NCBI RefSeq assembly: GCF_013377235.1
Contig: NZ_CP016226.1
Coordinates: 1,550,001 to 1,614,000 of the forward strand
From: Mannheimia varigena
Lineage (GTDB): Bacteria > Pseudomonadota > Gammaproteobacteria > Enterobacterales > Pasteurellaceae
Reading direction: 5' to 3'
Length of the DNA stretch: 64,000 nucleotides
Shown: positions 32,652 through 41,133 of the stretch, one piece after another
How the letters are laid out: each line of letters starts with the position of its first letter
Numbering within the stretch: position 1 is the first letter of the stretch
Made by a program: the position numbers and the translations under genes
The notes under the pieces: generated by a model
What the model saw: only the letters and a program-made list of their open reading frames with translations
Database searches by the model: none
Told to the model about the DNA's origin: nothing

Positions 32652-32813
32652 GAATTTAAATTTACCTTTTGGCAAGCGGTCATTTTTTATAAAATTTTTA
32701 CCGATGTTGATCGCTTATATCAGATTTAACGAGTGATGCCTCATCAATAATCAGCAGATAACTCAAATTTGGTTTATAATCCGCTTTAATTTTCAATACA
32801 AGCGGTCATTTTT

Positions 32814-33476
32814 GTGGAAAATATTGCAAATCTTTTAACCGGCAAAAGCCGAGAGCATTTGGTGACGTTGCCAAATTCGCTTTCTGACAAACACGCCCTC
32901 CAGCCTGAAGTGGTTGAGGCGTTTTTGGCATTGCAACAAGGGGCAAAAGAGGCAGGTTTTAATCTTCAACCTGCCAGCACCTTTCGGGATTTTGAACGCC
33001 AAAAATTAATTTGGAATATGAAATTCAACGGAGAACGTAAAGTTCACGATGATAGCGGCATTGCGATTGATATGAGCCCACTTTCCGATTTCGAAAAATG
33101 TCAAGCGATGCTACGTTGGTCTGCGGTTCCCGGTTCAAGTCGCCACCATTGGGGGACGGAAATTGATATTTTCGACCCGGATTTGCTCCCTAAAAATACC
33201 CAACTTTTGTTAGAGCCTTGGGAGTATTTAGAGGGCGGCTATTTTGCTGAACTCACTAAGTGGCTACATGCTCACGCAGAACAATTTGGTTTTTATTTCC
33301 CCTTTGACGGCACGCATTCACGAGTCGGTTTTGAGCCTTGGCATATTAGCTACCGCCCGATTGCCGCCGAATATGAAACATTATTCAATGACGATATCCT
33401 CAAAACCGCTTGGCAAAACGAGGACGTAGCTGGCAAAGCGTGCTTACTCGCACATTTTGAAGAGCTTTTAAAATGA
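32814..33476 (+). CDS. M15-family D-alanyl-D-alanine carboxypeptidase
   Basis: A 220-residue VanY/DacY-type zinc peptidase. Zinc and catalytic motifs: SSRHHWGTEIDIFD (SxHxxGxxxD) at about residues 117-130 and EPWHISY near residue 185. No signal peptide is visible, which is unusual for a peptidoglycan enzyme and suggests a cytosolic role or an unusual export. The start is GTG 32814, directly beside an uptake signal and without a clear ribosome-binding site; a GTG at 32862 with GAGAG before it is an alternative. Its end overlaps rsmJ by four bases, suggesting coupling. Confidence 0.82.
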   Translation: MENIANLLTGKSREHLVTLPNSLSDKHALQPEVVEAFLALQQGAKEAGFNLQPASTFRDFERQKLIWNMKFNGERKVHDDSGIAIDMSPLSDFEKCQAMLRWSAVPGSSRHHWGTEIDIFDPDLLPKNTQLLLEPWEYLEGGYFAELTKWLHAHAEQFGFYFPFDGTHSRVGFEPWHISYRPIAAEYETLFNDDILKTAWQNEDVAGKACLLAHFEELLK

Positions 33477-34225
33477 TCCAATTAATTAACGAAACGCAAG
33501 ATAGCGACAAATTCCAACAAATTTGCGACAAATGGCAGCTGGTTGAAGACAAATTCAGCCCTCTGGCATTGGTGCTGACCGAAGAACGTTTGGAATTACG
33601 CAAATTAGACGAGCCAAAATTGGGGGCGATTGCGGTGAATTTTGTCGATGGCACCATGGCTCACCGCCGTAAATTTGGCGGAGGGCGAGGCGAGGCAGTG
33701 GCAAAGGCGGTCGGTATTAAAGGCGACTACTTACCCACCGTAATTGACGCCACCGCAGGGCTTGGTCGAGATGCTTTTGTGTTGGCGGCAGTGGGCTGTA
33801 AAGTGCTGTTGGTGGAGCGAAACCCGATTGTAGCAGCGTTATTGGAAGATGGGCTAAATCGGGCTTATCAAGATTCAGAAATCGGCGAATTTATGCAAGA
33901 ACGAATGATTTTAGCCGATGTTCGCAACATTTCGCAGCTTGATCTTCAAACCAATGCGGCAGATGTGGTCTATTTAGATCCGATGTATCCACACAAACAG
34001 AAAAGTGCCTTGGTGAAAAAAGAAATGCGGGTGTTCCAGCATTTAGTCGGGGCGGATTTGGATTCTGATGATTTTTTCCTACCGGCAAAAGCCTTGGCGA
34101 AAAAGCGAGTGGTGGTAAAACGCCCGGATTACGCTCCATTTTTGGCGGAACAGAAGCCGGATTTTTCCCAAACCACCAAAAATCACCGCTTTGATGTTTA
34201 CCTTTCTCATATCAAAAATGATTAA
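33473..34225 (+). CDS. rsmJ: 16S rRNA (guanine1516-N2)-methyltransferase
   Basis: A 250-residue SAM-dependent methyltransferase (YhiQ/RsmJ) that modifies G1516 in 16S rRNA. Seen: VNFVDGTMAHRRKFGGGRGEAVAKAVG, the SAM loop VIDATAGLGRDAFVLAAVGC, and the catalytic DPMYPHKQKSALVKKEMRVF motif. The start ATG overlaps the preceding stop (ATGA). Confidence 0.95.
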   Translation: MIQLINETQDSDKFQQICDKWQLVEDKFSPLALVLTEERLELRKLDEPKLGAIAVNFVDGTMAHRRKFGGGRGEAVAKAVGIKGDYLPTVIDATAGLGRDAFVLAAVGCKVLLVERNPIVAALLEDGLNRAYQDSEIGEFMQERMILADVRNISQLDLQTNAADVVYLDPMYPHKQKSALVKKEMRVFQHLVGADLDSDDFFLPAKALAKKRVVVKRPDYAPFLAEQKPDFSQTTKNHRFDVYLSHIKND

Positions 34226-34346
34226 GTAGGATCTAAGCCAAATTTTACAAAACTTTAATTGAAAAATGATCTTATGCGATAGGCAAGCGGTTATTTTTAC
34301 AGTAAAATTTGCAAATTATTTTATCTTTAATTTTAAGGCGGTTATT

Positions 34347-35201
34347 GTGCCACAACGTGATTATGTTGCTCGTTCAAACGAGAAAAAAAATAAAAAAACA
34401 CAAAAAGAGAGTAATGTTAAAAAGGTTCTAATCCTGATTATCGGTTTAATTTTAGGTTGCGGTATTGCATTATGGTTCTTGAAGTCAAGTGCACCAGAGC
34501 CGATAGCACCTAGTGTTGTTCAGCCAAATCAGCAACAACCTAAAAGCCAATTACCTAGCCGACCAGAAGAGAGTTGGAGCTATATTCGTGATTTGGAAAC
34601 CCGTACGGTTATTACCGATAACAGCCAAACTTCACAAGAGCGTTTAGCTCAATTAACCGCTCAACAAAAACAGCAAATTGAAGAAAGACGTAAACAAGAA
34701 GAAGCACGATTAGCAGATCAGGCTCAGCAAAATCTAACGACAGATACCGCAACAGCTACCGAAGAAACGCTACTTACAGAAGAAGAGTTAGCAGCAAAAA
34801 AAGCGGAAGAAGACGCTTTAGCTGAAAAGAGGGCGGAAGAAAAGCGTAAACAAGCTGAATTGAAAAAGCAGCAAGAAGCCAAAAAGGCAGAGCAAACCAA
34901 GTTAGCTGAAGAAAAAGCGAAAAAAGAGCAACCAGCCAAGATTGTTGCAAGTGTAGCAACATCAGCAGATAAAGCAGCAAATCAAGCCGGTAAATTTGGT
35001 TTGCAATGCGGAGCATTCAAAAACAAAGCGCAAGCAGAAAATATGCAAGCACGCCTTGCAATGGCTGGGTTTAATGCCCGTATCGCAAGCAGTGCAGATT
35101 GGAACCGTGTTTTTGTGGGGCCTATTGGGGATAGAGCAGCAACCTCGAGAGCACAATCAAATGCTCGTAGTGTAGCGGAATGTGTTATTGTTGCAATGTA
35201 G
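34347..35201 (+). CDS. ftsN: Cell-division protein FtsN-like, SPOR domain
   Basis: A 284-residue bitopic membrane protein. PQRDYVARSNEKKNKK at the N-terminus matches the FtsN cytoplasmic start, so I chose GTG 34347 (AAGG at 34335). A membrane helix (VLILIIGLILGCGIALWFL) is followed by a long Gln/Glu/Lys/Ala-rich coiled-coil-prone linker at about residues 105-200, and a C-terminal SPOR domain (GKFGLQCGAFKNKAQAENMQARLAMAGFNARI, WNRVFVGPIGDRAATSRAQSNARSV) that binds denuded septal peptidoglycan. It activates septal wall synthesis. Confidence 0.92.
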   Translation: MPQRDYVARSNEKKNKKTQKESNVKKVLILIIGLILGCGIALWFLKSSAPEPIAPSVVQPNQQQPKSQLPSRPEESWSYIRDLETRTVITDNSQTSQERLAQLTAQQKQQIEERRKQEEARLADQAQQNLTTDTATATEETLLTEEELAAKKAEEDALAEKRAEEKRKQAELKKQQEAKKAEQTKLAEEKAKKEQPAKIVASVATSADKAANQAGKFGLQCGAFKNKAQAENMQARLAMAGFNARIASSADWNRVFVGPIGDRAATSRAQSNARSVAECVIVAM

Positions 35202-35210
35202 ATGAATTAA

Positions 35211-35233
35211 GGAGGGGGAATCCTCCTTTCTTT
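35211..35233 (+). terminator. ftsN terminator
   Basis: GGAGG, GGGAAT loop, CCTCC, then a T-rich run, directly after the ftsN stop. Confidence 0.65.
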
Positions 35234-35257
35234 TTATTTGTTACGCCTTATGCTAAT

Positions 35258-35297
35258 AAAAAAGCGAGATAAACATTTTGTTTATCTCGTTTTATTT
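35258..35297. terminator. Bidirectional terminator, ftsN and DUF937-OmpA gene
   Basis: CGAGATAAAC (35265-35274) pairs with GTTTATCTCG (35280-35289). A-run before and T-run after let it act in both directions. Confidence 0.85.
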
Positions 35298-35308
35298 TTA
35301 ATTATTGA

Positions 35309-36859
35309 TTAACGTACGTTAAACTCAATACGACGGTTTTTCTTACGACCTTCTTCCGTGTTATTGTCTGCAACTGGATTGTCTTGACCGTAGCCTACCG
35401 CAGTTAGTGACTCAGCAGGAACGCCTTGTTTGATTAAGTAATCACGCACTGATTTTGCACGTTGTTCTGATAACTGTTGGTTTGCTGCTGCATCACCTAC
35501 ATTATCAGTGTAACCTGAAATTTCTCCCGCACGTTTATTTTCAACAAAGTATTGTGCCAATGCGTTTAAGCGACGGAAATAACGTGGGTTAATTTCAGAT
35601 GATGCTGTTGCAAACATAATATCTAAATCTAATTTTGATAAAGACATATCAGTAAGCACTCCAGCTTCTGGCTCATTTACGTTTACTTTATCTGCATTTA
35701 CAGTGAATAAGTTACCTAATAATGCTTTTGCTTTCTCAACTAAGCTTGTTTTTGCATCTTCGCTGTTTACTTCACCAAGTAAGTTAAATACTTTATCTGC
35801 AAATGCACCATCTACGCCTGGGAAATCTTTAAATAAATCAGCTAAACCAGAGAAGTTATTGAAGCTGAATTTATCTGCTTCTGCATCAACCGTTAATTTA
35901 TCTACTAATGGTAAACCTGCTGCTAAACCTTTGAATGCATCTAAGATATTCGCTTTAATACCATCATTTTGCACTGTACCAGATACAGTTAAATCTTTAT
36001 CTGTTTTTTCCCAAGCAAGATTGCCTAAGCCATCAGAAACTTTTACCGCTTCAGCTGCTGAGGTTGTTTGAACTGCTGGAGCGTTCGCAGTTGTTGTAGA
36101 ACCTTTATCTGAACAGCTTTTAATACCGAATAAAGCAGCTAAAACGATACCTGCACCAATTAACCATTTGCTTAAGCTAGATGATTTAGCTGGCTCAGTT
36201 TTCACTGTAGTTGTAGTAGTAGAAGCTGGTCTTGCTGTTGCAGTATGGGCTGCAGCTGCTGAAACAGTACCTACTTTGGCTACATCGCTTAATACATCGC
36301 TAAATGAATTATTTGCAAAACCTAATGCTGTTAAAGCTCCGGTGTCTAATTCTGTTGAAACAGCTCTTGTTTGCTCAGCTAATAAGTTAGTGAAGTTGCT
36401 TAAACCAAAACCGCTTGAAATTTTATCTTTAAAGAAAGAGAAAACAATTGGTAATAATAAACCTAAAATACCTTTAGATGCTGCTGGGCTAGTATTTGTG
36501 CTAGTTGCTAAGTGGCTTGCAACTACATCAGTACGATCGCCAAATAAGCTTGGTAAAATATTTTTGCCTAATTCAAATAAATTGCTTAAGTTGTTGCTAT
36601 TAGTAGTCACATCAGACTTGCCCATTAAGATATCTAATGGATTACCTTGTAGATTCGTGTTTCTGATAAGGTTAAATAAGCTACTTGCACCTTCAGTGCT
36701 GCTTGCCTTTTGGCTCATACCGCCTAAGATCAGAGATAAACCTTTAGTTAAAAGGTTACCACCTGTTTCATTGGTTACGCCAAGTTGTTTGCCTACTTGA
36801 TTAAGTAGGAATTCGCGTACTGGGCCTTGTTGTAATAATTGATTTAAATCGAAATTCAT
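35309..36859 (-). CDS. DUF937-OmpA fusion protein, peptidoglycan-binding
   Basis: A 516-residue protein. Residues 1 to about 170 are a DUF937 (YidB-like) domain (LLTKGLSLILGGMSQKASSTEGASSLFNLIRN; ILGLLLPIVFSFFKDKISSGFG). A Thr/Ala-rich linker is followed by one membrane segment (SKWLIGAGIVLAALFGIKSC, about 233-252). Residues about 400-516 are an OmpA C-terminal domain (DIMFATASSEINPRYFRRLNALAQYF, SGYTDNVGDAAANQQLSEQRAKSVRDYL, GKKNRRIEF-type end) that binds peptidoglycan. With no N-terminal signal, the DUF937 part would be cytoplasmic and the OmpA part periplasmic. Single gene. The role of the DUF937 domain is unknown. Confidence 0.85.
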   Translation of the reverse strand: MNFDLNQLLQQGPVREFLLNQVGKQLGVTNETGGNLLTKGLSLILGGMSQKASSTEGASSLFNLIRNTNLQGNPLDILMGKSDVTTNSNNLSNLFELGKNILPSLFGDRTDVVASHLATSTNTSPAASKGILGLLLPIVFSFFKDKISSGFGLSNFTNLLAEQTRAVSTELDTGALTALGFANNSFSDVLSDVAKVGTVSAAAAHTATARPASTTTTTVKTEPAKSSSLSKWLIGAGIVLAALFGIKSCSDKGSTTTANAPAVQTTSAAEAVKVSDGLGNLAWEKTDKDLTVSGTVQNDGIKANILDAFKGLAAGLPLVDKLTVDAEADKFSFNNFSGLADLFKDFPGVDGAFADKVFNLLGEVNSEDAKTSLVEKAKALLGNLFTVNADKVNVNEPEAGVLTDMSLSKLDLDIMFATASSEINPRYFRRLNALAQYFVENKRAGEISGYTDNVGDAAANQQLSEQRAKSVRDYLIKQGVPAESLTAVGYGQDNPVADNNTEEGRKKNRRIEFNVR

Positions 36860-37021
36860 TTTTAGTTCCTTATTCAGATAGAGTGAATTTTTCCGAAGTT
36901 ACTTCATTTAACTTGCTAAAGACGATTATAGCGTTATTTTGCCATTTTAAATGGCAAATTTTTACATATTTACAACATTTACATATCAATAGAGAATTGT
37001 AAAAAAAGTAAATATTGGGAA

Positions 37022-38203
37022 CTAAAGTCCTATCGCATATTTCAACGCCTGTTTTTTAATTGGCATTGCTTTGTCGGCAATAACTAACCCTAAATTACGG
37101 ACAATTTTCAGTGGGAGAAGTTCAGTTTTAAACGCTTTATAAAAAATATCCATGCTTGTTTGCATTAACAAATTGTCCAGCTTGCGTTTTTGCTCGTAAC
37201 GTTTAAATACTTCTTCATTTGCAAAACTTTCGCCTTTTTTGACCGCTTGTTCCACCACATCAAGCAGTACTTTTACATCTTTAAAGCCTAAATTTACCCC
37301 TTGTCCTGCGAGAGGGTTAATGGTGTGAGCTGCATCGCCCACTAATACCGTACCGTTTTGTACATAATGTTGAGCGTGCTGGCGAGTCAGCGGAAATGTA
37401 CCTGACGCCTGCACGTTAATCTTGCCTAACTCTTCCCTTAAACGAGCGGGGAAATGCTGCTCAATTTCGGTAGTAAGTTTTTCAGTAGGAAGATTTTTTA
37501 GCTCCACAATACGTTGTGGCGAATCGTACCAAACAATGCAGCCGTTGTTGCCTGAAAGGGGTAAAAAAGCACGAGGACCTGTTGTATAAAATTGTTGCCA
37601 AGTGGTTGAGGGAGTTGTTTTTTCTGTTTTGATGGTTGCCAGCAAACAATGTTGGCGATATTGCCAGCTGGTTAAGCCGATGCCTGCCCACTGACGGGCT
37701 TGCGAGTTTGCTCCATCTGCGGCAATGATAATAGGAGCAGAAAAAGTTTGGTTATCAACTTGAATTCTCCAGCGGTTTTCTTCTCTTTTTGCAAAAATTT
37801 GCTTAAATCCGACCGCTTGTACGCAGTTTGGAAATTGCTTTAACTGCTCCCATAATGCAATCTGGATTAGGTTGTTTTCTACCATATCGCCTAATTTTCC
37901 CAGCTCTAAGTCAGAGGCTGAAAATACGGTGTTAAAGCCCTCTATTTCCCAGGTTTCAAGTTGGGTATAAGGGCAAGTTCTCATTGAGATAATTTGCTCC
38001 CACACACCTAATTTTTCCAATAACTGAATTGAGCCCATACTGATAGCGGAAATGCGTAAATCGTAGGCAGAGTTAGCCTCAAAAGTCGGAAGCGGATTTT
38101 TTTCTAACAAAGCTAATTTTACGCCTTGTTTTGCCAACCCCAACGCAGTTGCGGCTCCAACCATACCGCCGCCAACAACAATCATATCCAATTCAGTGTT
38201 CAT
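37022..38203 (-). CDS. FAD-dependent ubiquinone-biosynthesis hydroxylase (UbiF/UbiH/VisC family)
   Basis: A 393-residue flavoprotein monooxygenase. FAD motifs: VVGGGMVGAATALGLAKQGVKLALLEKNP at the N-terminus, the middle IIAADGANSQARQWAGI (DG motif) and LVGDAAHTINPLAGQGVNLGFKDVKVL. These enzymes hydroxylate the ubiquinone ring precursors. The ring position (UbiF versus UbiH or VisC) cannot be decided from sequence seen here; overall it reads closest to UbiF. Divergent from the His-rich protein gene. Confidence 0.85.
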   Translation of the reverse strand: MNTELDMIVVGGGMVGAATALGLAKQGVKLALLEKNPLPTFEANSAYDLRISAISMGSIQLLEKLGVWEQIISMRTCPYTQLETWEIEGFNTVFSASDLELGKLGDMVENNLIQIALWEQLKQFPNCVQAVGFKQIFAKREENRWRIQVDNQTFSAPIIIAADGANSQARQWAGIGLTSWQYRQHCLLATIKTEKTTPSTTWQQFYTTGPRAFLPLSGNNGCIVWYDSPQRIVELKNLPTEKLTTEIEQHFPARLREELGKINVQASGTFPLTRQHAQHYVQNGTVLVGDAAHTINPLAGQGVNLGFKDVKVLLDVVEQAVKKGESFANEEVFKRYEQKRKLDNLLMQTSMDIFYKAFKTELLPLKIVRNLGLVIADKAMPIKKQALKYAIGL

Positions 38204-38309
38204 TTTTCTTTCCTCTTAAATGAGCTAATATACGCCTGAAACGCCTTGAATTGTATTGCATTTCCGATTAGGATAAAACCGATTTATTCGTTTATAAAAG
38301 GAGTATTTT

Positions 38310-38645
38310 ATGTCTTGCAAAACTCACACAAACCACGCTCACGAACACGGCGAAGGCTGTGGTCATACCGCCATTAAACATAACGATCATATCGACTATT
38401 TACACGATGGGCATTTGCATCACAAACACGGTGATCATTACGATGAACACGTTTTAGAAGTGAATGAAACTAACCCGGCAGAATGCAACGCTGTTCATTG
38501 CTGTGGCGACCACGTTCACGGCGAGGGCTGTGGACACGAAGCAGTGCCACACGGCGATCATATTGACTATATTGTAGATGGTCGTTTACATCATCAGCAC
38601 GGTGATCATTGCGACGATCACGGACCGGTTGAAATCGTCAAATAA
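38310..38645 (+). CDS. Histidine-rich metal-binding protein with internal duplication
   Basis: A 111-residue protein with 25 His and 7 Cys. It consists of two copies of one unit: HEHGEGCGHTAIKHNDHIDY plus LHDGHLHHKHGDHYDEH, and HVHGEGCGHEAVPHGDHIDY plus IVDGRLHHQHGDHCDDH, joined by an acidic, Cys-containing linker. No signal peptide or membrane segment, so it is cytoplasmic. Composition suggests storage or chaperoning of zinc, nickel or another metal. I do not recognise a named family. ATG 38310 follows AAAGGAG. I see no clear Zur or NikR box upstream. Confidence 0.75.
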   Translation: MSCKTHTNHAHEHGEGCGHTAIKHNDHIDYLHDGHLHHKHGDHYDEHVLEVNETNPAECNAVHCCGDHVHGEGCGHEAVPHGDHIDYIVDGRLHHQHGDHCDDHGPVEIVK

Positions 38646-38651
38646 TATTAT

Positions 38652-38679
38652 TTTATGGGAGGTTTTGACCTCCCATAAA
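38652..38679 (+). terminator. Hairpin after the His-rich gene
   Basis: TTTATGGGAGGT (38652-38663), TTTG loop, ACCTCCCATAAA (38668-38679), a 12-bp stem followed by CTATTTTTG. It abuts the CRP-S site of comM. Confidence 0.7.
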
Positions 38680-38686
38680 CTATTTT

Positions 38687-38702
38687 TGCGATCTCGCTCG
38701 AA
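38687..38702. promoter_or_regulatory. CRP-S (Sxy-dependent) site for comM
   Basis: TGCGA-TCTCGC-TCGAA, flanked by T-run and A-run. The TGCGA core, in place of TGTGA, marks CRP-S sites that need Sxy (TfoX) with CRP in the competence regulon. Located 77 nt before the comM start. Confidence 0.8.
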
Positions 38703-38778
38703 AATTTGAATATTTGTTCTACCCTCTTTTTCTCTTTCCTTCTATTCTCTCGTCATTGATTTCTTATTTCTCAACATA

Positions 38779-40311
38779 ATGACATTAGCCATAGTTTACA
38801 GCCGAGCCTCCATTGGCGTGGAAGCTCCATTAGTAACGATTGAAGTCCATATCAGTAACGGTCAGCCAAGATTAACTATTGTGGGTTTGCCCGAAGCTAC
38901 CGTGAAGGAGGCGGGTGATCGTGTACGAAGTGCGTTAATTAACGCTAATTTTATCTATCCACCCCAACGGATTACGATTAATCTTGCCCCTGCGGATTTA
39001 CCCAAAGAAGGCGGACGGTTTGACTTGCCGATTGCTATCGGCATTTTAGCCGCGTCGGGGCAGATTGATTCGGATTTATTAAAGCAGTTTGAGTTTTTAG
39101 GCGAGTTGGCACTCACAGGGCATTTGCGAGGTGTGCACGGAGCAATTCCTGCCGTGATTTCAGCCGAAAAATCAAAACGCCAAATGATATTGGCTCAGCA
39201 AAATGCGAATGAAGCGGCTTTGGTTTCAAATGCCACAACTTATTTTGCGAAGTCGTTGCTTGATGTGGTGAATATGCTAAATAAGCGAGACAAACTGCCT
39301 ATTTGCCAACAAGTTTTGCAAAACTCGGCAGAAAATCAACCGCTTGTAAGCCGAGATCTCACGGATATTATCGGGCAACAGCACGCGAAGCGAGCCTTAA
39401 CCATTGCCGCAGCAGGGCAACACAATTTGCTTTTTCTTGGTCCGCCCGGCACAGGGAAAACAATGCTTGCCAGCCGTTTGGCTGACTTATTGCCTGAAAT
39501 GTCTGATGAAGAAGCAATCGAAACTGCCTCAGTAACCAGCCTTGTGCAGAATGAACTAAATTTTCAGAATTGGAAACAACGCCCGTTTCGGGCTCCCCAT
39601 CACAGTGCATCAATGGTAGCGTTAGTGGGTGGTGGCTCCATCCCAAAACCGGGTGAAATTTCTTTAGCCCATAACGGTGTGCTTTTCCTAGATGAATTGC
39701 CCGAATTTGAGCGGAAAGTGTTAGACGCACTCCGCCAGCCATTAGAGGCAGGCGAAATTATTATTTCCAGAGCCAATGCTAAAGTGCAATTTCCTGCTCG
39801 TTTCCAATTAATTGCAGCAATGAACCCAAGCCCGACAGGGCATTATCAAGGTACGCATAATCGGACTTCTCCCCAACAAGTAATGCGATATTTAAACCGT
39901 TTGTCAGGTCCGTTTTTAGACCGATTCGATCTCTCCATTGAAGTGCCACTTTTACCCCAAGGGGCATTACAAAGTGGTTCTGAAAATCGGGGAGAAATCA
40001 CCGAACAAGTTCGCAAGCGGGTGTTTTTAGCCAGAAAAATGCAATTTGAGCGAGCAGGTAAAATTAATGCTCAACTGACTACACGAGAAATTGAGCGAGA
40101 TTGCAAACTATCCGCACAAGATGCATTATTTCTGGAGAATGCCTTAACCAAATTAGGTTTGTCAGTTCGGGCTTACCACCGCATTTTGAAGGTTTCTCGT
40201 ACTATTGCGGATTTAGCAGGAGAACAGAATATCCAACAAATCCATTTAGCTGAAGCCTTAGGCTATCGGGCGATGGATAGGTTGTTGCAACGATTGCAAG
40301 GAGAGAGTTAG
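38779..40311 (+). CDS. comM: Competence protein ComM (YifB-type AAA+ ATPase)
   Basis: A 510-residue Mg-chelatase-like AAA+ protein. N-terminal Lon-protease-like domain (EVHISNGQPRLTIVGLPEATVKEAGDRVRSAL), Walker A LFLGPPGTGKTMLASRL near residues 216-230, Walker B GVLFLDELPEF, and the C-terminal region with LSGPFLDRFDLSIEVPLL and LSVRAYHRILKVSRTIADL. ComM is a branch-migration helicase needed to integrate incoming DNA during transformation. The CRP-S site upstream fits competence control. Its stop overlaps the convergent menH stop by three bases. Confidence 0.95.
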   Translation: MTLAIVYSRASIGVEAPLVTIEVHISNGQPRLTIVGLPEATVKEAGDRVRSALINANFIYPPQRITINLAPADLPKEGGRFDLPIAIGILAASGQIDSDLLKQFEFLGELALTGHLRGVHGAIPAVISAEKSKRQMILAQQNANEAALVSNATTYFAKSLLDVVNMLNKRDKLPICQQVLQNSAENQPLVSRDLTDIIGQQHAKRALTIAAAGQHNLLFLGPPGTGKTMLASRLADLLPEMSDEEAIETASVTSLVQNELNFQNWKQRPFRAPHHSASMVALVGGGSIPKPGEISLAHNGVLFLDELPEFERKVLDALRQPLEAGEIIISRANAKVQFPARFQLIAAMNPSPTGHYQGTHNRTSPQQVMRYLNRLSGPFLDRFDLSIEVPLLPQGALQSGSENRGEITEQVRKRVFLARKMQFERAGKINAQLTTREIERDCKLSAQDALFLENALTKLGLSVRAYHRILKVSRTIADLAGEQNIQQIHLAEALGYRAMDRLLQRLQGES

Positions 40312-41081
40312 ATTTGTTGAGTGAAGATGAACGCAAGCAATTTCTCCACAAAATTCTCCGTATTTCCCCTATGTGCATTATGTCCTGCTTTTAAAATAAT
40401 CTGCACAGGTAGTTGATGTTGTTCTGTCATTTGACGGAACTTTTTATCCTTGTCCCCAATGAAAAAGAGAATGTTTTTATCCGTCTGTTTTAATTGCTCA
40501 GCATAATTAGGCTGCTTGGCGAGGCTGGTGGCTTCCAGCATTTGAGCAATTCGTTCGCCTTGATTGTGCTTTCTGCTATCAATATAGCATTTTCTTTCCG
40601 TATCACTTAAATCTACAAATACGGGCTGTTGATACCAATCTTCCAGCACTTTTTCAATTGGCTCGTGGCGAAAACGGTTCGCCCATTGGCAATCATTTTG
40701 CCAGCGTGCTTGGCGTTCAGTTGTTGATGCAAGTCCGATATTTGCTCCTTCTAATATCGTACCAAGCAGATTGGGATTATGGATATTAAGTACATAATCA
40801 AGAGCAGTCCGCCCACCTAGCGAATAACCCACTAAATAGAATGAATGTGAGCCAATTACCTTTTCTAAAGCGGTGTGGAGCTGTATTCGTAGTTCGGCAA
40901 AATCGGCACAAACGATGTGTTTGCTGTGCCCGTGAAATGGAAGGTCGATAGTAAGCGGTCGAATTTGGGGAAAATTTTGCAAATGTTGAAGAACGCTTTG
41001 CCAATCTTGTTGTGAGCCGAGCAGCCCGTGTAAGAAAACAACAGGAGTACCTTGTTTAGCGTGCCATTGATATGAGAGCAT
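40308..41081 (-). CDS. menH: 2-succinyl-6-hydroxy-2,4-cyclohexadiene-1-carboxylate synthase
   Basis: A 257-residue alpha/beta hydrolase of menaquinone synthesis. Oxyanion motif VFLHGLLGSQQDW, nucleophile Ser in YLVGYSLGGRTALDY near residue 86, and catalytic His in KAGHNAHRGN near the C-terminus. It eliminates pyruvate from SEPHCHC, the MenD product. It follows menD by 52 nt in the same direction. Convergent and slightly overlapping with comM. Confidence 0.93.
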   Translation of the reverse strand: MLSYQWHAKQGTPVVFLHGLLGSQQDWQSVLQHLQNFPQIRPLTIDLPFHGHSKHIVCADFAELRIQLHTALEKVIGSHSFYLVGYSLGGRTALDYVLNIHNPNLLGTILEGANIGLASTTERQARWQNDCQWANRFRHEPIEKVLEDWYQQPVFVDLSDTERKCYIDSRKHNQGERIAQMLEATSLAKQPNYAEQLKQTDKNILFFIGDKDKKFRQMTEQHQLPVQIILKAGHNAHRGNTENFVEKLLAFIFTQQI

Positions 41082-41133
41082 TGATTAAATCTATAAATAA
41101 AAGCACCAGCATAGGCTGGTGCTATCGTTGTAA

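Noticed and set aside
32655..32795. Possible small RNA in the gap before the M15 peptidase
   Set aside because: Only an uptake signal and A/T-rich sequence are seen; no promoter-terminator pair could be made out.
36168..36800. 210-codon plus-strand frame opposite the DUF937-OmpA gene
   Set aside because: Antisense shadow of a low-complexity region; composition (Leu/Val/Lys/Pro) reflects the sense strand's Ala/Thr/Leu bias, with no start signal or family match.
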